Below are positions 23,701 to 32,509 of a stretch of 64,000 nucleotides of DNA, piece by piece. Position numbers and translations under genes: made by a program. Origin of the DNA: Plasmodium malariae. Taxonomy: Eukaryota; Apicomplexa; Aconoidasida; Haemosporida; Plasmodiidae. Positions within the stretch are counted from its first letter, which is position 1. Each line of letters opens with the position of its first letter. The DNA lies in the NCBI RefSeq assembly GCF_900090045.1, contig NC_041776.1:372001-436000 (forward strand), written 5' to 3'. Under the pieces are notes generated by a model. That model did no database searches. It saw nothing but the letters and a program-made list of their open reading frames with translations, and was not told where the DNA came from.

Positions 23701-26700
23701 TCTGACTCGTTCATAATTTTGTCGTCGTGGCGCAACGCGATGTTATTTTGGTCGTCCTTAGCATTATCGATATGATGGTAATTACTACTGCTCTTATTAC
23801 TGATCTTATTACTGCTCTTATTACTGCTCTTATTACTGCTCTTATTACTGCTCTTATTATTGCCCTTATTACTGCTCTTATTATTTCCCTTATTACTGCT
23901 CTTATTACTGCTCTTATTACTGCTCTTATAATTTATCTTATTATTAATAGTCGTTGCACTGATGGTAGCCGTCATATGGACAGCTTCTAACTTTAGAGTA
24001 GCCGATTTGTCCTCCTTCACACCAGTAGAACTGACCTCTTCCACTTCTTTATCATCTTCCACTTCTTTATCCTCTTCCACTTCTTTATCCTCTTCCACTT
24101 CTTTATCCTCTTCCACTTCTTTATCCTCTTCCACTTCTTTATCCTCTTCCACTTCTTTATCCTCTTCCACTTCTTTATCCTCTTCCACTTCTTTATCCTC
24201 TTCCACTTCTTTATCCTCTTCCACTTCTTTATCCTCTTCCACTTCTTTATCCTCTTCCACTTCTTTATCCCCTTCCACGCTTTCATCATTTTTGCTTACA
24301 GGACTTTTCTGACTGCATTTTCCTTGCTTGTTAATGTCATTTGTGGAACTCGTTTGCTCGTCACCATAGACACTATTATCGTTATTACTATTACTACCAA
24401 CGTTACTATTTGTATATCGTTTAACTTGCTCACTTAAGTCAAACAGTTCATCCCTATTACAACTAATAACATTGCAGCTATCCTTCGTAACTAAGTTAAA
24501 GTCCATCATGTTGTTCTTTTCTCTGATACTTACATTCCTATCATCACTGTTACTGTGTGCATGTTTAGCACTGCTTTTAATGCGCGCTTTATTCGCCTTC
24601 CCCATTTTCCATTCGCTATTAGTGTTAGCATTAGTACTATTCTTGGTTGTATACGTATTCCCTTTATCACTGTTATTAATCTGTGTATTTTTTTTTGGGA
24701 GATGATAATTTATTTTCTCATTTTTATATACATTATCCTTTTTATACATATCCGCAAAGTATTTGTTGTGGTCATACATATAGTTAGTACTACTTCCGCT
24801 GTTGTTATGTCCACTCCCCTCGTTGCTTCTATTGTTTCTACTATGACTGTTCAGGTAATTGTTAAGGTAACCGTTCGTGTAACTGTTCACGTAACTGTTT
24901 ATATAACTACTGCTGTAATTGCTGCTGTGGCAGTTGGCAGTGTCAGCTATGCTGCCGTTTCTGTATCCAAAGGAGCTATTCCCATATTGACTATTTCCTA
25001 CATTATAATTATAATGACTAGAATTAAAGTAGTTAACATATTTTCCACTCATCGAATTGTAGATATAATTTGAACTATTCTTGTAGCCATTGTAATAACG
25101 TGTGTAGTGTTTTTTCTTATATTTTGTTGACACAACATTTTCATTTGCTTTCTCATTTGTATTTTCTTTTATATTTTCATTTATATTTTCATTTATATTT
25201 TCATTTATATTTTCATTTATATTTTCATTTATATTTTCATTTGTATTCTCATTTGTATTCTCATTTGTATTCTCATTTGTATGCTCATTTGTATTCTCAT
25301 TTGTATTCTCATTTGTATGCTCATTTGTATTCTCATTTGTATGCTCATTTATATTCTCACTTATTATATTCTCATTTGTATGCTCATTTATATTCTCACT
25401 TATTATATTCTCATTTGTATGCTCATTTATATTCTCACTTATTATGTTCTCATTTGCTTTTTCATTTGCATTTTCATTTTCATATGGGAGCATGCCATCT
25501 CTTTTATGACTATCATGTTCACTACCTTTTGACATGATTAATTTAACAGAATAATTATTATTAGTTAGGTTATTTTGTCTTTTCATTATATTCTGTTCTT
25601 TGTTTTTTTTTTTGTACGAGAAGTCACTACTCGTTTTTGCATCAGTGTTATGGTATTTCTTATTGTTATTACAATTGTAATTTCCTATTTCATTCATATG
25701 ACAACTGTTTTTATTATTTGACTCTTCTGTTCGTTCTTTTGAAATATATTTATTTCCAATTATTTTTAATTCGTTGTAGTTCTTGGAGTGGCTGTTGTGG
25801 TAGTTACCACTGCTATAGGGGGTACTGTAGCAGCTCCTGTGGCAGTTACTATAGCAGTTACTGTGGCAGTTACTGTGGCAGTTACTATGCCCGTTACTAT
25901 GTCCGTCACTATGCCCGTTACTATGCCCGTTACTATGTCCGTTACTATGCCCGTTAGTGTTCCTGTAACTATAACTATAACCGTTAATGTAAGCGTTACT
26001 TCGGCCTTTATTGTTACGCCTTTTTTCGTATTTCATATATTCCCCTCCATCTTTGTACATGCTGCCAACAGAACTGTTGTCAATATTACCGATGGTACTA
26101 TTTTTTAAATTTTTATCCTTACCCGAAAATTCATTGTTTTCACGGTAATTCGTCTTGTAGTATCTGCTGCTCACATTTTGGTTATAATACGTTTTATGCG
26201 TGTTATAATTTCCATTACTGGTACTACCGATATACGACGAATAAGTATTGTAGTTTAAATAATCCTCATATAATAAATTAGTTTGGTTTTCTCTTAATGT
26301 TTTATTATTATTATTATTATTATTGCTATTATTATTATTATTGTTGTTGCTATTATTATTATTATTATTGTTGCTATTATTATTATTATTATTGTTGCTA
26401 TTATTATTATTATTGTTGCTATTATTATTATTATTGTTGTTGCTATTATTATTATTATTATTATTATTATTGCTATTATTATTATTATTATTGCTATTTT
26501 TATACTTATTATTGCTATTTTTATACTTATTATTGCTATTTTTATACTTATTATTGCTATTATTATCATTCCCAGCTCTATAACATTTTGATTTATTTGC
26601 TTTCATATAGCTTTCTGAATAGACAGTCGTGTGTTCTTGGCTGCTTGTTGCCTCTTCATTGTTGTTATTCTTCCTAACTGCCTCTGCTTTGAAATCATGC

Positions 26701-26702
26701 AT
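17733..26702 (-). CDS. Giant asparagine-rich protein of unknown function (2989 aa)
   Basis: One uninterrupted frame of 2989 aa starts at ATG 26702-26700 ('MHDFKAEAVRK'); the 12 codons upstream lack ATG. It is mostly intrinsically disordered: poly-Asn with spaced Ser (about residues 46-135), GHSN repeats (about 248-288), NENTNEH/NENIISE repeats (about 411-518), about 13 copies of EVEEDK (about 808-888), SNKS repeats (about 925-970) and NTANFGN/NPGN repeats (about 2015-2125). Less biased islands probably carry the function: around 1330-1380 ('WMRNNTGRWPNRKF'), around 1617 ('TRSVSANFHQRKNKSF', a basophilic kinase-like site) and around 1790-1870, which holds 'YNIDELLNYM' followed by a strongly basic stretch. 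The first seven residues of that motif fit the eIF4E-binding consensus YxxxxL-hydrophobic, but a match by chance is likely in a protein this long. No catalytic domain, signal peptide or TM segment is seen. A scaffold or RNA-granule role is speculation. Confidence 0.9.
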   Translation of the reverse strand: MHDFKAEAVRKNNNNEEATSSQEHTTVYSESYMKANKSKCYRAGNDNNSNNKYKNSNNKYKNSNNKYKNSNNNNNNSNNNNNNNNNSNNNNNNNSNNNNNNSNNNNNNNSNNNNNNNSNNNNNNNSNNNNNNNKTLRENQTNLLYEDYLNYNTYSSYIGSTSNGNYNTHKTYYNQNVSSRYYKTNYRENNEFSGKDKNLKNSTIGNIDNSSVGSMYKDGGEYMKYEKRRNNKGRSNAYINGYSYSYRNTNGHSNGHSNGHSNGHSDGHSNGHSNCHSNCHSNCYSNCHRSCYSTPYSSGNYHNSHSKNYNELKIIGNKYISKERTEESNNKNSCHMNEIGNYNCNNNKKYHNTDAKTSSDFSYKKKNKEQNIMKRQNNLTNNNYSVKLIMSKGSEHDSHKRDGMLPYENENANEKANENIISENINEHTNENIISENINEHTNENIISENINEHTNENTNEHTNENTNENTNEHTNENTNENTNENTNENINENINENINENINENINENIKENTNEKANENVVSTKYKKKHYTRYYNGYKNSSNYIYNSMSGKYVNYFNSSHYNYNVGNSQYGNSSFGYRNGSIADTANCHSSNYSSSYINSYVNSYTNGYLNNYLNSHSRNNRSNEGSGHNNSGSSTNYMYDHNKYFADMYKKDNVYKNEKINYHLPKKNTQINNSDKGNTYTTKNSTNANTNSEWKMGKANKARIKSSAKHAHSNSDDRNVSIREKNNMMDFNLVTKDSCNVISCNRDELFDLSEQVKRYTNSNVGSNSNNDNSVYGDEQTSSTNDINKQGKCSQKSPVSKNDESVEGDKEVEEDKEVEEDKEVEEDKEVEEDKEVEEDKEVEEDKEVEEDKEVEEDKEVEEDKEVEEDKEVEEDKEVEDDKEVEEVSSTGVKEDKSATLKLEAVHMTATISATTINNKINYKSSNKSSNKSSNKGNNKSSNKGNNKSSNKSSNKSSNKSSNKISNKSSSNYHHIDNAKDDQNNIALRHDDKIMNESEIMDQNYVKHNNENLAQEDKGNYTNTCYNTNNKLMNRYNCVQVVDGEENDNSINEYKNQLQADKNKFRKKKKRALNKYASSMYNCNYSSNTEGKHSRKRNEPFFSDNINEHGNNNNRNNSSCSNNILSEDCQKRSIQKNYKNRESLNCHLNRMEENGTEEENNIGDKKKYYELRKSNMESKDYTDDNHFVQRYENLMMDDKSYIASYGKNKDKENYESSSESKKNNVIHANTHNEEERTKCYAVIENKNQEELTRSSISNDPAKGSLCIMGSISKGDDKFDSGKITGGNDALNEANDKPDDKPYDKSNDKSNDKSDDETNEGTTVHIVNPSFDSPVVLNPNKREDFKKYDNSWMRNNTGRWPNRKFVQNRVKMTSMKDYEYIPKKENQLTSSHTNDNMDRWNRFTNELFPRYQQHSSDVTNEDSEYAVWSNLTNDHEMKVQNKPTQSTLLIDNLYNGPNGSYKTVNDIETCISNSTVKCSVYRYPSYTKQFNSCNSDCNHILDNKYVHKYECPSHEGIANVSSMQYNMSSSCRLKNEGKERNVKNNNLIYSSKEMKYSKDCRNNVLKEGEGQVGNGSHNDGACIQMKVTASGSSSSRNSSNSSSSSNGAVEHSLKLTRSVSANFHQRKNKSFESLEMCMLKPHMISPEQSANINAFRNILKNMLINYDKKEKDNRSEDIHESNGYNIFVKTEECNLLEGSSLSECTDDDEKIIKEKKKKSFQKDNIDNIYNKDERENNKECVQNNLECILENNSIHIDEEYNHSREGTDDYTSCLGTDKCLKKDLNDKMQYSLYNIDELLNYMYSVKTMNTFLCTFKDKHIFDKNLTSTVRNKTCSEEKIKINFQRASFERRKNINRSKGKRKNKKKYSSIVDNWMNNYNDSAHNGTNDFICCHYSDSNKHRGLNDYTFRNSWNYKMGENNDTVDCNTNANTNGCIRNSNWDNFSRYNKFYNWVEPYNLHDLTNITTKNSYNAYDKRGEVSCSYSTGVTSRRNLPLHPLFPPPATVTTVVTTANAGNTANFGNTTNFGNTANFGNIANPGNTANFGNTANFGNIANPGNTANFGNIANPGNTANFGNTANFGNTANFGNTANFGNIANPGNAANPGNAANPDNTANPDNAANPAECGKFYANCEGSNVYSKAKARPRNNIISGGSNNMMAVNYYYMNNENNPQNEKFSIECKENSNGMTSHININENFRNNYFTYRSRRQVKNNKDSNSHVHQLKGYINYGGTPHNNYSAYNDRSGYGICSRNNYVGIERNSFNDANEHINSKDASAYGSILCETSYNTRGSNNMIHNDVSRNVNSCNVNSCNVSIGNVSIGNVNIGNVSIDNVNYSNPHYGSPNYSNVNNKKNLSCLNKYGNSANRHNANHVNFADDLGSGYTDDSGYCSYHHNGGNFKGNLSTNSTITSKANVNIGSSFHGSIRGSLFGNSRSRIFTNSNMHTDYKTSVNAINGQTNRRISYTPNHTENHPRNNCNSGFDKRTYYRSVNSYNGYNRNNHSSNHSRIHSSMHRNNNQSDYRSGNHSDDDKYDERRRVNYEQPLDTTEKEAGREHYTTSNRLRADDTQNNKEKEVKQKIIEMQNERNNLTRKDNNPVRFSIGEECTSQNPQEDAVNKRRIRDKIEQCSYETYKGEEINHLCSLIEGNTGEEAKTKVIEVEDVSNIISMTNMEKEKDATPKKGNTLVDVHTMKKNIIIDEKELLQEESLTNNDKDVKNKKKILKNSKTVVKENRNLLIEEMISKCSTNKITSVQSEDGDNTIKIKDSSDQNKQKNTNEGIELHNAKQNNEANHSHFVKKNNKNYYSYDTIFINKAHFDKVCFKKGVKENTEMYNNNYFLNSNSIQFVKNKGAHREQKCEMGTDMWKEENQHKDSRLGREENYNKDDNSIRNTNNFSQRSESYAFGTNSYYAVLSANTKNNTYEDNSYPTSATTTNCSNNSKRNNCAISYEHNKANYNKKKMHSRNGRDKNRYAINDYNSRTNRNGKSKNQ
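20330..20660 (-). repeat. Coding tandem array (NTANFGN / NIANPGN)
   Basis: Units of 18 bp (GGTAATACCGCTAATTTT-type on the coding strand) encode six-residue repeats N-T/I-A-N-F/P-G. Two variants, Phe and Pro, alternate. Both strands stay open in several frames, giving spurious Leu/Val/Ile-rich ORFs. Confidence 0.9.
24037..24282 (-). repeat. 18-bp coding array (EVEEDK)
   Basis: About thirteen near-identical 18-bp units encode the acidic hexapeptide E-V-E-E-D-K in the giant protein. The very low divergence between units suggests recent expansion or gene conversion. Confidence 0.95.
25150..25470 (-). repeat. Coding 12-bp array (NENT/NENI/NEHT)
   Basis: 12-bp units encode four-residue repeats N-E-N/H-T/I, broken by a higher-order NENIISENINEH element repeated three times. 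It lies inside the giant protein gene. Confidence 0.9.
26300..26566 (-). repeat. Poly-asparagine (AAT/AAC) coding tract
   Basis: The tract consists of asparagine codons, mostly AAT with AAC, interrupted every 7-10 residues by Ser and, at its N-terminal end, by KYKN units. This is the typical Plasmodium prion-like low-complexity block. Confidence 0.95.
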
Positions 26703-28309
26703 AATTTCTAATTTTATTCGAAAAAATATAACAAACAACGCGTAAAAGTGGAGTAGTTACGCATGCATACGTTCATGCGCGCAAACATACAAACATATAA
26801 ACAAACAAAAAATGTATAAACATATATATATTTTCCAAATGAAACACTTTTACAACACTTACTATCCCTGTAATATTTTTTATACACATATGAAACATAA
26901 ATATTAACATTTAATGTAGATCAAACGTACAAGTGGTAACTTGAGTGAATATTACATGAACAGTACATGCGTTTTTTTTTTTTTTTTTTTTGTTTTTTTG
27001 TGTGTGTGTATGTTCTTTCTTTTTCTTTATATTTCTTTATTATCTTTTTGGTTTATGATGGAAACAAATTTTAATTTACTTGTCATATAAATACGCGCAT
27101 ACGTAAAGCATACATTAGGAATACATAAAAAATACATAAAGCATACATAAAGCATACATAAAGCATACATAAATTATACATAAATTATACATAAATTATA
27201 CATAAATTATACATAAAGCACAAATAAACTATATTCCTATATTTTGTAACATGACAAAAAAAGTCTACTTAATTACTGTTAATTTAAGTATTTAATTACA
27301 TAATATAACAAAGTTTTTTTTTTTTTTTTATTTTATTTTGCTGTTTTTTTTTTCTTTTTCTTTTTTTATTATTTCTTTAAAACTTAAAGGAAAACATGTT
27401 CTCAAATAGCGTATTTTCTGCAAAAAAAAAGAAAAAAAATATACATGTACATTTACACATACACATCATGCAAAATGCTGAACACAAATAACTATGGGAT
27501 GCAAACATATGTTGGCACGTGAAAACACACACAAACTCTCATTGTATAAAATGTCAAACAGTAATAAGAAGTATGAAGAAGTATGAAGAAGAAAATAGAA
27601 AAATACATAAATATTTGCACAATAATTATATAATAAACATGTATTTTAAAACAAAAAAAAACAATCTAATGTGGGACATATTGTAAAAAAAAAAAATTGT
27701 AAAATAAGCAAAAAGTTATATACATACATACATCCCATCCACCCCATACATGCATATATGTAAGTTCCTTATAACGCTCGTGCATTATTTTTATTTTTGT
27801 TTTCAATAAATAAGCATAAATTTCAGTCTATGCAAAAATTTTCTTACATAGGTTAAAGGATCTACAAAAAAAATTTAACTTAATTATGTTAAGTGAATTA
27901 AAATATGCAAATTGTATAACAACTCTAAAATTACAAATTTTAACAAAATCTTCCTTAATTTTTATATTATTTTATTATATTTTTTTTTCTTTTTTTTTTT
28001 GGTGCCATACACATACGGTATACAAGAATAAGTAAACATATATTATGTATATATTACACGTTCGCATGTTTTATATATATATATATATATATATACATAT
28101 ATGTATACGTATGAATATAATACTGTATTTTAAGGTGCTTCCATACACAGTTCAAAAATGTAACGTATATTTATAAATGTGTTATTCAACAAAAAAATGA
28201 AAAACGTTTAATTTAAAAAAGAATAAAGATAAATAAAAATTAACGATCTTCCAAATCAACAGATGATAATATACAATGTAATTTACGCGTAATTATTTCG
28301 TTTCTCGTT

Positions 28310-28400
28310 CTTCTTTCTGTTCTTCTTTCTGCTCTTGTTTCTGCTCTTGTTTCTGCTCTTGTTTCTGCTCTTGTTTCTGTTCTTGTTTCTGTTCTTGTTC
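28310..28400. repeat. 12-bp tandem array (TTCTGCTCTTGT)
   Basis: About seven to eight copies of a pyrimidine-rich dodecamer with T/C variation lie in the intergenic region upstream of the giant gene. Confidence 0.85.
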
Positions 28401-28914
28401 ACATTCTAAAATAGTCAGAACAACACTTTAACAACGAATTCAAAACGGAAACGCGCATATATTTGGGGAAAATAAATGCCTATCAGTAAAACTTGCTGCG
28501 GTGAAATTTGAATAAATATATATTTACATATGTGAATATAAGTACATACATATATATGCACGTACATATGTATATATGCAAATGGGTGAATAAATGCATG
28601 TAATGTTTTTCACAACGATAAACACTACAATTACACATGACTAGGATTTTTGCACAAAATAAATATTGCAAAAAACAAAAGACAAAATGAAACGGAAGAA
28701 TAGTTCACAATGAAAACGGAAAATAATATTTTATGAGGTGTAAGGGCCAATAATTCATGTCACCATGCAGCACAAAATGTGTAAAGTGTTTATATTATAC
28801 ACGTATTGTATGTATTCAATTTTCATGGACATACATAAAGATATATACACTTTTGTTTTAGAAATATTTAAAAATGTTTTTTATTTAGCGCTTCTTGAGG
28901 AGGAACAATATACA

Positions 28915-29195
28915 TACTTATTCATGTATGTACTTATTCATGTATGTACTTATCCATGTATGTACTTATTCATGTATGTACTTATGTATGTATGTACATA
29001 TTTATGTATGTACATATTTATGTATGTACATATTTATGTATGTACATATTTATGTACATGTATCTTATGTATGTACTATGTATGTATTCATGTATGTACT
29101 ATATGTATGTACATGTATGTATGTACATATTTATGTATGTACATATTTATGTATGTACATATTTATGTATGTACATATTTATGTATATATATATT
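28915..29195. repeat. TATGTATGTACATATT-type tandem array
   Basis: A 16-bp related unit (TTTATGTATGTACATA, with ATTCATGTATGTACTT variants at the left end) is repeated for about 280 bp. It produces Met-Tyr-Val frames in all three phases. Confidence 0.85.
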
Positions 29196-29644
29196 TATGC
29201 AGCATTTTTTGCAATACCTCAAGTGCAGGAAAGTTAAGCCAGCATAAAATTAGCAAAAACAGATTGTTAACCAACTTAAGTTTAAAATTTGAAAAGAGGC
29301 ACCTTCAGTTTCCATGATTTCTGTAGCACGGAGTTTATATGTATATTGAAGTTTTTCTTTTTTCATATTTTAATTTATACTCCATTTTTTTTTTTTTTTT
29401 CCCCCTATTTTAACAAATGGAAAATTTTTCTGAAGTGTTCAGAATTTTTTTACCATTTTTTATTATATCTAGCCATAAGTTTCTCATTTTGTAGGTAAAA
29501 CAAAAACGTGTGCATAAGTCCTGTATTATAATTTTTGCCGAACAAAAATTTTTATTTTAATTCTTATGAGAAGGAAGAATGAAGGAAAAATATAGAAAAG
29601 GAAAAAAATAGAAAAAAACTAAAAAAAAAAATGGGAAAAAATAG

Positions 29645-29720
29645 AAAAGAATAGGAAAAAATAGGAAAAAATAGGAAAAAATAGGAAAAAATAGGAAAAA
29701 ATAGGAAAAAATAGGAAAAA
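29645..29720. repeat. 10-bp tandem array (AGGAAAAAAT)
   Basis: Seven or more copies of AGGAAAAAAT stand in phase with the helical repeat of DNA, preceded by degenerate versions from about 29580. Confidence 0.85.
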
Positions 29721-31560
29721 AAATTGTTAACTTGTAGATGTCTTATCTATTTATACAACATCCTATTAAGTTCCATCGCTTTGGTTATAATAGTATTTAT
29801 CTTTGTATAGTTAAGGGTTTTATTTTTTTTTTATTTCACATTACCAAAGTTATTTATGCGGATTGTCCATTATCCAAATATTTCGATCCAATGCAAGAAG
29901 TTATCTGTACGCTTTCATTTTACGTCGTTTTGTTCCATTTTGCTTCATTTTATCCTATTTTACATATTTTTATTTCTCTTTAGTTTTTTTTTTTTTTTTT
30001 TTATTAAATATCTTTCCGGCAATTTTACTTGTAAATGGTTTTGCTTTAAAATCTGTTCTTGTGGAATTGTTGTTTATCCCTTGACATGATTTATAATTTT
30101 GTACAAGCGAAAAAATTTTAACATTACATAACAGTTACGGCAATATTATCACGTGATGTGTGCGTATATATTTACATACATTCGTAGAAGGAACATATAT
30201 GCATGTATGTACGTATTCATGTATGTATGTTTGTATGTAAATTATAAAGAGTGTATATCGTGATTAATGAAACGCTTCATTTCTTCAAATGAGTAGAGCG
30301 AAAAGCGAAAAAATTTTATTACAGTTCATCGTTGGTATACGAATTGCGCTTACGAAATAATATTGTAACTAAACCCAGTGTATGAACAAAATATGTAAGT
30401 GAATATGCGATGATGGGATTTTTATTTATTAGTAGTAGGTAAACCCGGACAAGGGAAGTTTGGTATATTTATAAAAACATGGATGATGCGTATGTAAAGG
30501 GGCACGTAAATATATGTACGTATGTATGTATATTTTTGTAACAATACAAAATTTTTTTTACCATGTCTATTTTGTTTTTATGTAAATACATTCAAAGTTG
30601 CGTGCACATATGAAAAAAAAAATTTTTTTTTTCCTATTTATTACATATAATTCTACTCAAGAAATACAAATAACTGTGGGGAATGTTTAAAAGAACGTAT
30701 GAGTATGCAGAAAAATAATTGTCAACATAGCAATGCTGTTCTTTTATGAAATGATAATAAAGCCCTAAAAACAGTCTGTTCATCATTTCAAACTGAAACT
30801 TTTCATTACTATTCTTATAATTGCTGTACTTATTACAGTAAATGCTGCACTTATTACAGTAATTGCTACTCCTATTGCAGTAAATGCTGCTCCCGTTGCT
30901 GCCGTTATAGTATAATTTAAAGGATTATATGTGCAAGTAAGCTTTTGCCATATTAATAAAAAAGGGAAAAATAAAAAGTTCCATAGACTTAAGCAATAAC
31001 AACAAAAAAGATAGCATGATAGACACACAATGCTTTATCTTGTCTCCACTGGGCATTAAATACTGTATGGATCTCTACACAGCAACAATATGAAACACAT
31101 GTTTGCTTAATAACACCGAGAAATACGTATACTCCAATTACGATATATGGCCTTACTATTTCACTGCATGTATATATGTATTCCATGTTTTTGAAAATTA
31201 ATTTTTAAAACTACTTAAGTGTTATAACTACTAAAAAGTAATTCATTCTGTATATTAGATAAATTTTTAGTATAACAGATTTAGATCTGCATATAAAAAT
31301 ATATATATCTATATACATATATATGTATGTATATACATGTATATACTTAAGTATATATAGATGGGTTCTCTTTCCTCATGATGGTGTGTGCGCATATTTT
31401 ACAGCATTGCACTTGCAAACAATTTTAAGCGGAAAAAAAATATTATATTAAATAGTATGTAACGCGTATGACGAACCATACGGTGGGATGAAAATAAAAA
31501 AAAAAAAAAAAAAAGGAAAAATGAAAAAAAAAAAAAAATGATAATTAAAAAAAAAAATTA

Positions 31561-31717
31561 AAATGAAAATGAAAAAAAAAATGAAAATGAAAATGAAAAT
31601 GAAAAAAAAAATGAAAATGAAAATGAAAATGAAAAAAAAAATGAAAATGAAAATGAAAATGAAAAAAAAAATGAAAATGAAAATGAAAATGAAAAAAAAA
31701 ATGAAAATGAAAATGAA
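31561..31717. repeat. 30-bp A-rich tandem array
   Basis: A 30-bp unit, made of an A10 run followed by four ATGAA pentads, repeats exactly with starts at 31571, 31601, 31631, 31661 and 31691. The unit itself is built from a pentamer repeat. Confidence 0.9.
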
Positions 31718-32260
31718 AAACGGCAAAATGACAAAATAAAAAGCAACAAAACGAAAAAACGATAAAATAACAAAATGACAAAATGACAGTATAGCAAAAA
31801 AAATAAAAATAAAATTGCAATAATATTACACTAAAATAATAAGAAGTATAAAGCGAAAACCAGAGGGGCACGACAATCATACGATGCATTTTATATAAAA
31901 TATGCTTTTTAGTAAAAGCAAAAAAAAAAAAAAAAATAGAATGAAAAATGAAGAACAAAGAGTGATGAGTAATCAGCTTATAAGGAATAATTTTAAAAAC
32001 AGAAATAAAGAACGTACGAAATACTAAGCATAATATATTACAATAAAGCAGAATAGTGTAATATTGTTTCTGAACAGACATATATATATATATAAATGTA
32101 TATGTACGTAATTATGAAAAAGTAGAAACTAATCAAATGTGAAAAAATAAAAAAAAGGGGGAAGAAAAAAGAACTGGAACGAAAATCGTACCATTTCTCG
32201 GAAAAAAATATTAAAACAAGTCCGAAGGCTTGGCTTATAAGTCCATACGTTATATTGTAT

Positions 32261-32293
<33 letters not shown>

Positions 32294-32431
32294 CATGTAC
32301 GTATGTGCGTATGCAGTATATGTACACGGGCGTGTATACGAATGTTATAATGCCGTTCGGCCCCATTTCATATGTTCACAATAATAAAGTATGATATATC
32401 ATATGTTAGTTTGTACGCATAAGGGAGTGTC

Positions 32432-32462
<31 letters not shown>

Positions 32463-32509
32463 AGTCTACACTTTTGGCTGATCGCCATTCAAGGATAGAA
32501 AGCATAAAG

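Larger units (their letters stand above)
26703..32509. other. 5.8-kb divergent intergenic region
   Basis: It lies between the start of the giant gene (-) and the start of the CMTR2-like gene (+) and should carry both promoters. I see no gene with convincing codon content. It holds ACATAAATT/ACATAAAGC repeats (27115-27215), a TTCTGCTCTTGT array (28310-28400), a long TATGTATGTACATATT array (28915-29195), an AGGAAAAAAT array (29645-29720), a low-homopolymer island with possible coding character (30780-31190), a 30-bp A-rich array (31561-31717) and (TA)n runs. One ATG-started frame at 28765 is mostly repeat. Confidence 0.7.

Noticed and set aside
18093..26677. Many long open frames on the + strand opposite the giant gene (for example 20184-20735, 24555-25073, 26297-26677)
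   Set aside because: They follow the tandem repeats of the real - strand gene, whose periods are multiples of three, and have biased compositions (poly-Tyr, poly-Leu, Val/Ile/Thr) without conserved features.
28765..29317. ATG-started 160-aa frame (MQHKMCKVFILYTYCMY...)
   Set aside because: Only about 48 residues precede a Met-Tyr-Val-Cys repeat, and neither conserved motif nor splice structure is visible. It looks like an accident of the TATG array.
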